From Leishmania mexicana MHOM/GT/2001/U1103 (Eukaryota > Euglenozoa > Kinetoplastea > Trypanosomatida > Trypanosomatidae), in contig NC_018324.1 of NCBI RefSeq assembly GCF_000234665.1, positions 987,501 through 1,051,500 on the forward strand: a DNA stretch of 64,000 nucleotides, given 5' to 3'. Below the pieces are notes generated by a model, which was not told where the DNA came from, made no database searches, and worked only from the letters and a program-made list of their open reading frames with translations. Made by a program: the position numbers and the translations under genes. Positions 11,107 to 19,156 of the stretch are shown one piece after another (the first letter of the stretch is position 1; every line of letters starts with the position of its first letter).

Positions 11107-13131
11107 ATGGGCTCCCACAATACAGAAAAGGAAGAGGCGAGAAGGAGCGCGCACGTGGACGGGGCCGGCCTCGACGGAGAAGCGCGTTGCGTGCCCTATC
11201 AGCCGCTGCGCGTGCGGACCATTGAGATCCTGTGGCACTTCAATGAACGCAACAAAGAAGCGGAGCTGCTGGGCCTGCAGAGCAGCGTGACGGAGGGCAT
11301 TACGAGTGTCGACTACAACCCTCGTTGTCATCGCATCGTCACCACAGGTGGCGATGGCAACATTCGCCTGTGGGAAATCCGCGTCAAAGCCGTCGACGCT
11401 TGGCTAGAGAACAACGCAAACGACATGCTGGCGTGCTGCCGCCACCTGTGCCGCATGCGCACCTCCTGGATGCCGCTCACAGCGCGGTGGTCGCCGCAAG
11501 GAGAGATGATAGCGAGCGCACACTGTGACGGCAAGGTGTGTCTGTGGTGGCGCGACCCTTCCGGGGGATCAGCGGCCGCAGCAGAAGCGAGTGATGACGG
11601 CAGTTGGGGCAGTGGTCTACAAGGGACGTCTGGCGACTCGGACGGCGACGTAGAGGAATGGAAGGCATACCGCCACCTGACTGGGCACATCAGCGATATA
11701 TATGACATCTGCTTCTCCGCTGATTCTCGCTACCTGCTGAGCGGAGCTGGTGACGGCAGCATTGTCATTCACGATCTGGAAGGCTCCACAATGCCGGTTC
11801 TACAGCTCACCAACCTGCACACGAAGTTCTGCCGCGGGGTCGCGTGGGATCCGTGGACGCGGTTTCTTCACACCTTTGGCTGTGGCCCGTCGCTGCTGTG
11901 CTTCACGCACGTGCCGAAGAGCGAGGGTCACCACCGCCGCATGCACCTCGCTGGCCAGCGCAAGTGCCAGGGGGACTACATTGGCGAGTCATGTGCCCTG
12001 TCGTACCGCCGCTTGTGTTGGTCGCCAGATGGCTTGCTGCTCGCTATGCCGTACGGGAAGGTGACGCGGACTGGTCAGCAGCAGGCGCTGAGCACAGCCA
12101 ACCTGCTGGCCTCCATCGAGGCAAAGGAGAAGGCGGAAGCGACGTTGGGGGCAACGAAAGGCCATCCGCGGGACAACTCGTCGCCCACGCACAGAAGGGA
12201 GGCTGGCGGGGGTAAAAACCTCCACGACGCGCCTGTGACACCCATTGGAGATGCTGGTGACGATGCACTGGATGACATACTTCACTGCGTGTATGTCTAC
12301 ACTCGAGGGGCGCCGGACAAGATCGCCTGTCGACTTGGGGTGCGCGGGTTCAGCGAAGTGCGTGGCGTACTGTGGGCGCCGTGCTTCTTCGAGCCGCTGC
12401 CCGCCGACAAGGTTCTGGAAGGATGCTCGCAGCAGCCCACGGCCCTTTCGACCGCTGCAACCGATGGCACGGCGGATGAAGCGACGACAACAGTGTCGTC
12501 CGCGCTCCCGCACAGCGCCAGCGCCGCAACGGCAGAGGCTCTGCCGTCGCAGCTGGAAGCGCTTGAAGCGGCACGTCAGCGCCGCGGTGCCTGGGGGCCG
12601 GCGGAGTACCGCATGGCACTTGCCGTGTGGACCTCAGATGCTGTCATCGTCTACACAACAGACAGCAGCTCTCGCCACAGCGACTTCACCGACTTGCACA
12701 TGCGCAGCATCACCGATGTTTCTTGGAGTCACGACGCGTCCCACCTCTACACTGCCTCCCTTGACGGGTACATCAGCGTCATCGCTTTTGGCGATTCCCT
12801 GACAGCGGCGCATCGACTACCGTACTTCTCGGCATCGCCGGCGGTGCGCTCGCTGTGTGGGCTCCTGGAACGTATTGAGCAAGTCGGCATCAGCGTTGAA
12901 GCCGGTCGAAGCACCGGCTCATTCTCGGCCGGAGCCGAGAGAGGGGACAGAAAGGCTGGAGGCGACGCCTCTGCCGGTGCAGCAGCAGCGGCGGCGACTA
13001 AGACCAGTGTAGCTGTGGTAAGGAAGAAGAGGAAGGTAGAAAAAACGTGTGGCGATGCCGCGACACCGTCAGTGGCGGCCACGAAGGAGGTTGATATGCA
13101 GCAGCTGGAAGCCCTCCTCTCGGACATCTGA
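11107..13131 (+). CDS. CAF-1 p60 / CAF1B-like WD40 histone chaperone subunit
   Basis: A 674-residue WD40 protein matching chromatin assembly factor 1 subunit B (Cac2/p60), which deposits H3-H4 on newly replicated DNA. It opens with the family's TIEILWH strand at 39-45. WD units follow: one near 62-92 (ending GGDGNIRLWEI), one near 118-148 (DGKVCLWW), one near 190-222 (LTGHISDIYDICF, then DGSIVIHDL), and RRLCWSPDGLLLA. Then come the CAF1B-typical HCVYVYTRGAPDK and EVRGVLWAPCFFEPLP segments, YRMALAVWTSDAVIVYTT, and SITDVSWSHDASHLYTAS. Acidic and Ala-rich insertions separate the blades. An SV40-like nuclear signal RKKRKVEK lies at 639-646. HIRA is the main alternative, but the order of the C-terminal blades fits CAF1B better. 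Confidence 0.82.
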   Translation: MGSHNTEKEEARRSAHVDGAGLDGEARCVPYQPLRVRTIEILWHFNERNKEAELLGLQSSVTEGITSVDYNPRCHRIVTTGGDGNIRLWEIRVKAVDAWLENNANDMLACCRHLCRMRTSWMPLTARWSPQGEMIASAHCDGKVCLWWRDPSGGSAAAAEASDDGSWGSGLQGTSGDSDGDVEEWKAYRHLTGHISDIYDICFSADSRYLLSGAGDGSIVIHDLEGSTMPVLQLTNLHTKFCRGVAWDPWTRFLHTFGCGPSLLCFTHVPKSEGHHRRMHLAGQRKCQGDYIGESCALSYRRLCWSPDGLLLAMPYGKVTRTGQQQALSTANLLASIEAKEKAEATLGATKGHPRDNSSPTHRREAGGGKNLHDAPVTPIGDAGDDALDDILHCVYVYTRGAPDKIACRLGVRGFSEVRGVLWAPCFFEPLPADKVLEGCSQQPTALSTAATDGTADEATTTVSSALPHSASAATAEALPSQLEALEAARQRRGAWGPAEYRMALAVWTSDAVIVYTTDSSSRHSDFTDLHMRSITDVSWSHDASHLYTASLDGYISVIAFGDSLTAAHRLPYFSASPAVRSLCGLLERIEQVGISVEAGRSTGSFSAGAERGDRKAGGDASAGAAAAAATKTSVAVVRKKRKVEKTCGDAATPSVAATKEVDMQQLEALLSDI

Positions 13132-13826
13132 GCGGGGAGGCCGTTTTTTTTTGCATGTTTGTGGGAGGGTGTGTGGTTGTGGTTGTCGCAAGCTGCGCGA
13201 CCTATCCCCCTCCTCGGCCACCAGCCGATCTCTCCCACCGCCACTCCTAAGAATGCATCGCTTCTACAACATGCATGTGCCACACGCCAATAGAGACCTG
13301 TAAGGTAATATGCTACCGTGGGCTGAGAGGTGCGTGAGTATGTGGCTGTCGTCGCAACTCGCTTCTCCTGCTCCTCTCGGATGCGCGTTGGTAATAGAAG
13401 CGGAGTGGCACAGAAGCATACAAGCATGACGCATATGTCTGCCGTCTGACCGGCGTATGTTGCCGTCGCTTGGTGGTCCGTTTTCGAAGGTGTTATCCTC
13501 GTGGTCTCCCGTTTCGCGTGCGGCAAAACAAAACAAAAATGGGGCTGGCGGTGAGCCGGTAAAAAAATTCGCATGCATTTTGCGCACAGAGGGGTCTTCG
13601 CTGCCACTCCTCGTATACTACCAGACTGTCTTGTACCTTGTTCCCCCTCTCAGTGGCGAGGGGGGGGACATGGTCCGTCATCATGGGCGGAGGGCATAAC
13701 CTTTTCTCCCCTGCTTTGACGCTTTGTGTGACTCGTGGAGACCCCACCGCGCGCGGGGGATGAAGCTGCCCCACTTTCCGTATACTTTTACCCCATCGTC
13801 TCGCCCCTTTTCTGATTCAGATCGCC
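13132..13826. other. Intergenic region
   Basis: Short spacer with T-rich and TG-rich stretches and a poly-Y segment at about 13780-13820 ending TTCAG just before the ATG at 13827. No gene seen. Confidence 0.6.
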
Positions 13827-16529
13827 ATGTTTAGCTCGACTTCCAATATTGCCCCGCGACGGCTTGGCAGTGCCGGCCCTGGCGGCGACGACGCCTCAGC
13901 CTTGCGCGTCATGCCCTCCACAGGTGATCCCACAGACGAAGTGCGTGCGTCACTTGCCAGCCTTACGGCGCGGGCACAGAGGCTTGTGTCTGAAAGAGAT
14001 GCTGAGCAGCTCCTGCGCAACGGGTTCGGCCTTTTCGAGGCCTCCCGCAAGGCCGCGGAGGAGGCGCGGCACCAGGCGAACAAGTGCCAGTCCACTAGCG
14101 AGGGCTACGCCCCGGCGACCCACGCGTCCGTGGAGTTGTTTATGACTCAGCACCTCGGCTTCGACGCTCAAGCGCAGCAGCGTCTGCTGCAGCAGCTGCA
14201 ACGCCGCCACGCGCAGCTTGGTGCAGATCTCGGTCCGATCGACACCGTACCGAGCGCCGAGGCCTCGGGTTTCACGGGGATCGCGGACGTGGACGCGGTG
14301 GTGGCAGAACTGAAGAATGACATCTTGCTCGACGTCCAACACGCCGTGCACCGACGTCAAACGAGCATTGTGCGGGACCAGGTCGACACCCTCTTCAAGG
14401 CGGCCTGGCACCCCTTCTACGTGCGCGTCGCGGACGACTACGAGGCGCTGTCCATGGGGGCAAACGAGCTCGCCGCTGGGAAGGCCGGAGCCACTGGTCG
14501 CCTGTCCTCCACGGGCACCGCTGCCCCGTCCGCAAACGCATTTGGCGGTGCCAGCAGCAGCGCTAGCAGTTCCCTGGTGGACATACTCAATAGCGGCTCT
14601 TCGTTGGCCGCGGAGTTGAACAGCCGCATCGCCGCCTTTGCCGCCATTGTTGAGGAGTATGCACCGGCGCAGTGGATCAAGCACTTCACTGCCTACGTCA
14701 CGGAGACGTCGCTGGACGGGGCGAATGACTTGACGGTGCTGTGGACATCAATTGTGCAGATTATCGAGCCAATGCAGCGGCGCGGCTCCGAGGCCGACAT
14801 CATGTCCTACGTAGCCAGCAGCCGTCGCGTGATGGAGCGGAAGTCGCTGAGCCGGCTGCTCGAGCGGGTGTTGCGCATGGACCCCATGCGCTTCGAGGAG
14901 GTGGAGAACATGAGTGCGTTGCACCTGATGGACGTAATCGCGCGCTCGTGCGGGGCGACGAACCCCTGGATGCACGCATTCGTCGCGATGCGGGTGGGTC
15001 GCTACGATGTGGCGCAGCTGGCGATGGATGCTATTGGGATTCAGTCTGTGCGCGATGCAATGGCGAAGATGACCGCGACACCCCCTGCCGAGCGCAACGC
15101 CATGCCGCCCGCGTCCGATCTCCAACCTGTCTACGCCGAAGCGAAAACAAAAGAAGACCCATATCGACAGGCCGTGCTGTTGGTGCTGCTCGCTGGCCGC
15201 ACGGGTGAAAGCCCGGCAGCTGTCCTGCGCACTATCCTGAGCCTCGCGCAAAGAGTGACAGACTCTCTGGAAGATGCGCTATGGCTAAGACTGTCATGCA
15301 TTCGCGGTGTGGACAAGTCGGCGCAAGCTACACCCGTTCAGAGCCTCCGCACGCTCCAGCGTGCTGTTCTCGATGACATGCAGGATCTGGTGAGCATCAC
15401 GCAGGGAAACGCCTGCCGTCTGGCATCGTTTCTCATCCACGCCTTGCTTCCCTCGACAGGTCTGCGGCTGCTCTTAGAGAACAACATCACTCATGTGGAC
15501 GGCTTTCACATGGCGTTGTGCTTTAGCGCGCAGAACCTCTTGCAGGGTAGGCTGCACTCTGCGCTCGAGGCTCCAATCGACATTGCTCGTCACATGAACC
15601 GCTACTGCTCCGTGGTGTTGCTGGGCGTCGATCGCCGCATTCGTGCCACCGTGTTTGCAGGGACAGCGATCTTCGCCTACTTCCACAAGAGTGGTTTGAC
15701 GGAGGCGTTTGTGGAGTGCTGCTTGAAGGATATCATTTGCGCGCGGCTGCTGGGCTCGCGCAACGCCGTGGGTGGGCAAGATGCACTGCTCCTGCGGGCC
15801 GGTACTCGCGCGCTTTCAGAGGAGCTGCTAAAGGCACTCATGCAAGTCGCGGAGGATGCCTCGGCTCGCAGCGAGGTGGCGAAAGCTACTCATGTTCTGC
15901 TGGCGGTTGCCTTCCTTGCAAGCCAGTTTTGCCGTCCAGAGCTGCAGCAACGGGCGCTACGGCGCGCAGTGCAGATGATGTCGCCAGCTCTGGCCCAGGT
16001 GCTGCATCTTCCATCGCGCAGCAGCGTCGTGTCGGACGTTCTGTCGCAGGCAGCGCAGCTGCAGCAGGCTGTGAACACTGCCCCGCACCATCTGAATGAG
16101 GATGCCATCAACGCGCAGGACTACCAAACGTTTGCGCAGCTGTGCCGCATGGCGGATGTGTATGCTTTTAATGTTAATGGCAACGTCAGCGACGCTGTGG
16201 ATGCATTCCTGCAGCTGCCGTTTGTGCCGCCGCCAAACACTGCTGTGACGGGCGGGGTAGACGCCTATGTTGAGGCGTACTGCAACGCACCTGGAAGCGT
16301 GCAGCTAGGCGCACGTGCCGCGCTACGGATTGCCATCTCAGCAGCAGGGCAACTTCTCCAGCACTACGCACGCAACAGCACCAGCGGTGGCGCTGACGTC
16401 GATGAGAAGAGACTGCGCCTGCTGCACCGAATGCAAACCGTGCTCGAGTGGGCTCGTCAGTGCTGCGCGCGGACCAGTGTTGCATACCCGGCTGTCGCAG
16501 AGGGATTCGAACGAGCGTATCTGTGCTGA
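13827..16529 (+). CDS. Nup93/Nic96-family nucleoporin
   Basis: A 900-residue, largely alpha-helical protein that fits the Nic96/Nup93 inner-ring nucleoporins, scaffold components of the nuclear pore. Residues 1-230 contain helical, Gln/Arg-rich segments compatible with the N-terminal coiled coil. From about 440 the family pattern DPYRQAVLLVLLAGR (444 onward) is followed by EDALWLRL (482-489), which matches the EDYLWLKL-type signature of Nup93. The remaining C-terminal half is a helical solenoid. No FG repeats or membrane spans. The ATG at 13827 follows a poly-pyrimidine tract and an AG at once. The assignment depends on the motif pair and overall architecture; a structure comparison would settle it. 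Confidence 0.72.
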   Translation: MFSSTSNIAPRRLGSAGPGGDDASALRVMPSTGDPTDEVRASLASLTARAQRLVSERDAEQLLRNGFGLFEASRKAAEEARHQANKCQSTSEGYAPATHASVELFMTQHLGFDAQAQQRLLQQLQRRHAQLGADLGPIDTVPSAEASGFTGIADVDAVVAELKNDILLDVQHAVHRRQTSIVRDQVDTLFKAAWHPFYVRVADDYEALSMGANELAAGKAGATGRLSSTGTAAPSANAFGGASSSASSSLVDILNSGSSLAAELNSRIAAFAAIVEEYAPAQWIKHFTAYVTETSLDGANDLTVLWTSIVQIIEPMQRRGSEADIMSYVASSRRVMERKSLSRLLERVLRMDPMRFEEVENMSALHLMDVIARSCGATNPWMHAFVAMRVGRYDVAQLAMDAIGIQSVRDAMAKMTATPPAERNAMPPASDLQPVYAEAKTKEDPYRQAVLLVLLAGRTGESPAAVLRTILSLAQRVTDSLEDALWLRLSCIRGVDKSAQATPVQSLRTLQRAVLDDMQDLVSITQGNACRLASFLIHALLPSTGLRLLLENNITHVDGFHMALCFSAQNLLQGRLHSALEAPIDIARHMNRYCSVVLLGVDRRIRATVFAGTAIFAYFHKSGLTEAFVECCLKDIICARLLGSRNAVGGQDALLLRAGTRALSEELLKALMQVAEDASARSEVAKATHVLLAVAFLASQFCRPELQQRALRRAVQMMSPALAQVLHLPSRSSVVSDVLSQAAQLQQAVNTAPHHLNEDAINAQDYQTFAQLCRMADVYAFNVNGNVSDAVDAFLQLPFVPPPNTAVTGGVDAYVEAYCNAPGSVQLGARAALRIAISAAGQLLQHYARNSTSGGADVDEKRLRLLHRMQTVLEWARQCCARTSVAYPAVAEGFERAYLC

Positions 16530-17290
16530 GAAGGTGCGCGAGGGTGTTTGCGCACACATCGCGTTTTCCCTCTCCCTGATCTTGTCCTTTTCCCGTTACG
16601 CTGCACCGCTTCTCACGCACACCCCTTCGTAACACAGTGTTTCTCTTTTCCCCTTGTGTGTGCGTGTATCTTTCCTGCCCCAGTCGCCATGATTCGTCAC
16701 CTGCACGAGTACGCGGTGGGACAAGGCTGACGCGCGCGCTGTCTGTGATGTGTGGTTCGCGTGTATGTTGTATCCGTCCCCTTCCCTCCCTCTCTCTTTG
16801 TGAGTGCATATTGTTTTTGGGGGGAGGGGGAGGGGCTCATCGTGTACGGGGCATCAGAGGATCTCTGCCGGGGAGGTGCGGGAGTTAGGGTACCGAGCCA
16901 AAAGGAGGTGAAGAAGATGAGTAGGTATATATAGATGTGTGTGTGTAAGGTTTTGTTTGCGCATCTGCATCATTGTGGGAGGAACACAGGGCGGCGTTGA
17001 CGCCCTTTCAACGTTCCGCCACGGTGCCTCTTGGCTAATCCTACGTGGGAGAGTGCAATCAGGTCCGTTTCTATGTGCGTGCATGCGTGGAAGGGTGTCC
17101 GCGTGCACAGGCGTGCGTGTATTTGCGTGAAGACTTTAGACAGAGACAACCTCTCGTGTGAGGGCCGTCGTTCTAAGACGCGTGTCGAGCCAAAAGAAAA
17201 GAAAACTCATAACGGCATATGAAACAAGTGCAGTCTATGCGTGGATGCTCTCTCTCTCAGCGTGGTACTTCACGCAGGCGAGCGTCGGAA

Positions 17291-17296
<6 letters not shown>

Positions 17297-17321
<25 letters not shown>
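17297..17321. repeat. (TG)12 microsatellite
   Basis: Uninterrupted TG run read directly; it lies in the spacer upstream of the SNAP43-like gene. Confidence 0.9.
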
Positions 17322-17518
17322 AGAGGTGGGGAAAGGGGAAGCAGCACGCCCCACCACCGCCACACCCCCTCCCTCACCTTCCCTCTCAGAGGCCGATGTC
17401 AACCGCGCCTTTGCGTTGTGTTCAGCCGCCCTCGTTCTACTCTGGCGCGCTGCCTCCGCCTCTTTTCCTCATTTTCTGTCGAACTCCCGCACACTTCCTC
17501 TCCCTGCACTCGTGGGCG

Positions 17519-17539
17519 CTTTCTCCCGCTCCTCTTCAG
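17519..17539 (+). promoter_or_regulatory. Predicted trans-splice acceptor (poly-Y + AG)
   Basis: A T/C-rich run ending in CTCTTCAG, 22 bases before the ATG at 17562. It supports starting the next gene at 17562 rather than at the in-frame start at 17241. Confidence 0.5.
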
Positions 17540-17561
17540 TCCTCTGACTGGCACGTGGACG

Positions 17562-18614
17562 ATGCCGCGGGATACGGATCTGGAGCGGCTGACGGCGTTC
17601 GCCAGCGACTACGCGCAGCTGTACGCGCGCTTTGCGAGTCACTTCTCTATCCCGGAGAGAGCCACCATCGACGGTTTTGCGGAGCTGTTTGATGCGAGCC
17701 ACATCGAGTACCTACACTACTGCGGCGGCACGACGCTCGAACGTCCGTTCTTTCCCGCCATTACAAGTGAGCTTCTCATGCTGAGCTCTGCCTATCTGTC
17801 GATTCCGGAGGCAGTGGCACCGCGCGGGGTTCGTACGTTTGGACTGCTTCTGAGTTTATTCCTCTATTCCACTCAGCCCGCGCGGCAGCGGCCCCAGGTG
17901 CCGGCTAGTGTCGCCAAGGAAGGGACGACGTTGCCGCCAGTTCAAACAACTGCTTCGTTTGTGGGATCCGCACCACCCCGCACTGAAGGACCGCGAGCGA
18001 CCCGCATCACGATGGTGGCGGACAGCCTCACCAGCTCAAGCACGCAGCAACCACAGTCTTGTAGCGCGGCAGAAGGAACGGCAGCCACTGCACCACCGTC
18101 TCCGCCTGTCCCGTCGTCCCTGCGTCTCCCGATGCAACCAGTGCCAGTGAGTGTCAGCTGCATGCGCTTACTGCTTTCCCGTCTGTCCATTGACACCGGA
18201 TCGGGGGTCATGTCTGGGCAGCCCGCTGCAGGAGCTCCGCCTCTACGCACAGCAGTGGCAGACGCACCAGCATCCGCCTTGCCGGCTCAGCTGTCCCATA
18301 CGGAGGCCAAGGTGGTGCTGGCGCTGCGCCGCGCCAGTGGGTGGCATATCGAGCCCTACCTGCAGCAAGGAAAGCACATTTCTGCGCTCTTGTCCGCTCA
18401 CCAGGGATGCGCGGTGCCGCTTGTGCAGCACGTCACGCCTGTCCCGCGCTCTCTCTTTGCAGCTACACTGACAGCACGTTCGATGCTGAATGCGTCGGCG
18501 GCACCAGAGGAGATGGGCGGGAGCGACAGCCTCTTTCGCGACCCAGACTTTGTGCGGCTGCGGCAGGGGTACGAAGCGGCGCGCCGGCGACTGCTACTAG
18601 GGGAGCGCCGGTGA
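17562..18614 (+). CDS. Candidate SNAPc subunit with SNAP43-like domain
   Basis: A 350-residue protein (start chosen at the first ATG after a poly-Y/AG acceptor). Residues about 36-106 read DGFAELFDASHIEYLHYCGG, then an FPAITSELL helix and VRTFGLLLSLFLYSTQP. This follows the order and spacing of the conserved N-terminal domain of SNAPC1/SNAP43 (F..FTELW, a short strand, a Leu-rich helix pair, and a final LYLLYGLYNTQ-like helix). A Pro/Ser/Thr-rich linker covers about 110-225, and the C-terminal quarter is helical and charged. In trypanosomatids the SNAP complex drives transcription of spliced leader RNA and snRNA genes; one subunit is reported to carry a SNAP43-related region. Pattern recognition only; an unrelated helical protein remains possible. 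Confidence 0.45.
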   Translation: MPRDTDLERLTAFASDYAQLYARFASHFSIPERATIDGFAELFDASHIEYLHYCGGTTLERPFFPAITSELLMLSSAYLSIPEAVAPRGVRTFGLLLSLFLYSTQPARQRPQVPASVAKEGTTLPPVQTTASFVGSAPPRTEGPRATRITMVADSLTSSSTQQPQSCSAAEGTAATAPPSPPVPSSLRLPMQPVPVSVSCMRLLLSRLSIDTGSGVMSGQPAAGAPPLRTAVADAPASALPAQLSHTEAKVVLALRRASGWHIEPYLQQGKHISALLSAHQGCAVPLVQHVTPVPRSLFAATLTARSMLNASAAPEEMGGSDSLFRDPDFVRLRQGYEAARRRLLLGERR

Positions 18615-19156
18615 GCACTGCGAGAGAAGTGCCGTTTGTTTCTTGTGCTTTCCCCTGACAGTGGCACTGGAGATCTCTTCGAAGAGCGGCGCACTGTATC
18701 GCCTCCCGCTACTGCGGTTTAGAGCGCATGAGCCACATTCGCAGGGAAGGGCACCAGGAATTTTCCCTCTGCCTTTCTTTGACACGTTGATGTCGTGGAC
18801 CGCGTGAGGCCCCTCTTAGAGGGGCCTCAGTGAGGCACTGTAAGAAATGAAAAGAGAAAGGAGTACGCGTGCGTTTTTGTGTGTGCGCTGCGGCGGCCGT
18901 GTGTCGAGCACGGATCATCGCGTGCTGTGGTCTTCGATGAACGTGTCTGTCAACTTGGTTCATAGGCCCTTTCCTCCCTTTTCCACCCTGTCTTCACATG
19001 CTTCCAACTCTTCTCAGCCTACACCTCCTCCCCTCCACGCGGCCTTGAATCGCCATTGTCTTTGGAACACACCCAACAGATTGCGTGTCCGCTCGCGCAT
19101 CCCCTGTGGCGTGCGTAACGAGCCTCTCCACCTCTACTCCTTCCCACTGCCCTACA
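18615..19156. other. Intergenic region
   Basis: Spacer with a perfect hairpin-like GCCCCTCTTAGAGGGGC sequence at about 18810-18827. Pyrimidine-rich stretches at 18965-19050 and 19125-19150 (CCACCTCTACTCCTTCCC) lie before the ATG at 19157. No gene seen. Confidence 0.55.
18810..18827. repeat. Short perfect palindrome
   Basis: GCCCCTCTTAGAGGGGC: 8-base arms that can form a tight hairpin in the 3'UTR of the SNAP43-like gene. Purpose unknown; it might stall or mark RNA processing. Confidence 0.5.

Larger units (their letters stand above)
16530..17561. other. Intergenic region
   Basis: No gene recognised. Contains a G-rich stretch near 16815-16840, a TG microsatellite at 17297-17321 and a strong pyrimidine-rich segment from about 17345 to 17539. 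The open frame that runs upstream of the next gene from 17241 is interpreted as 5'UTR/splice region. Confidence 0.6.
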
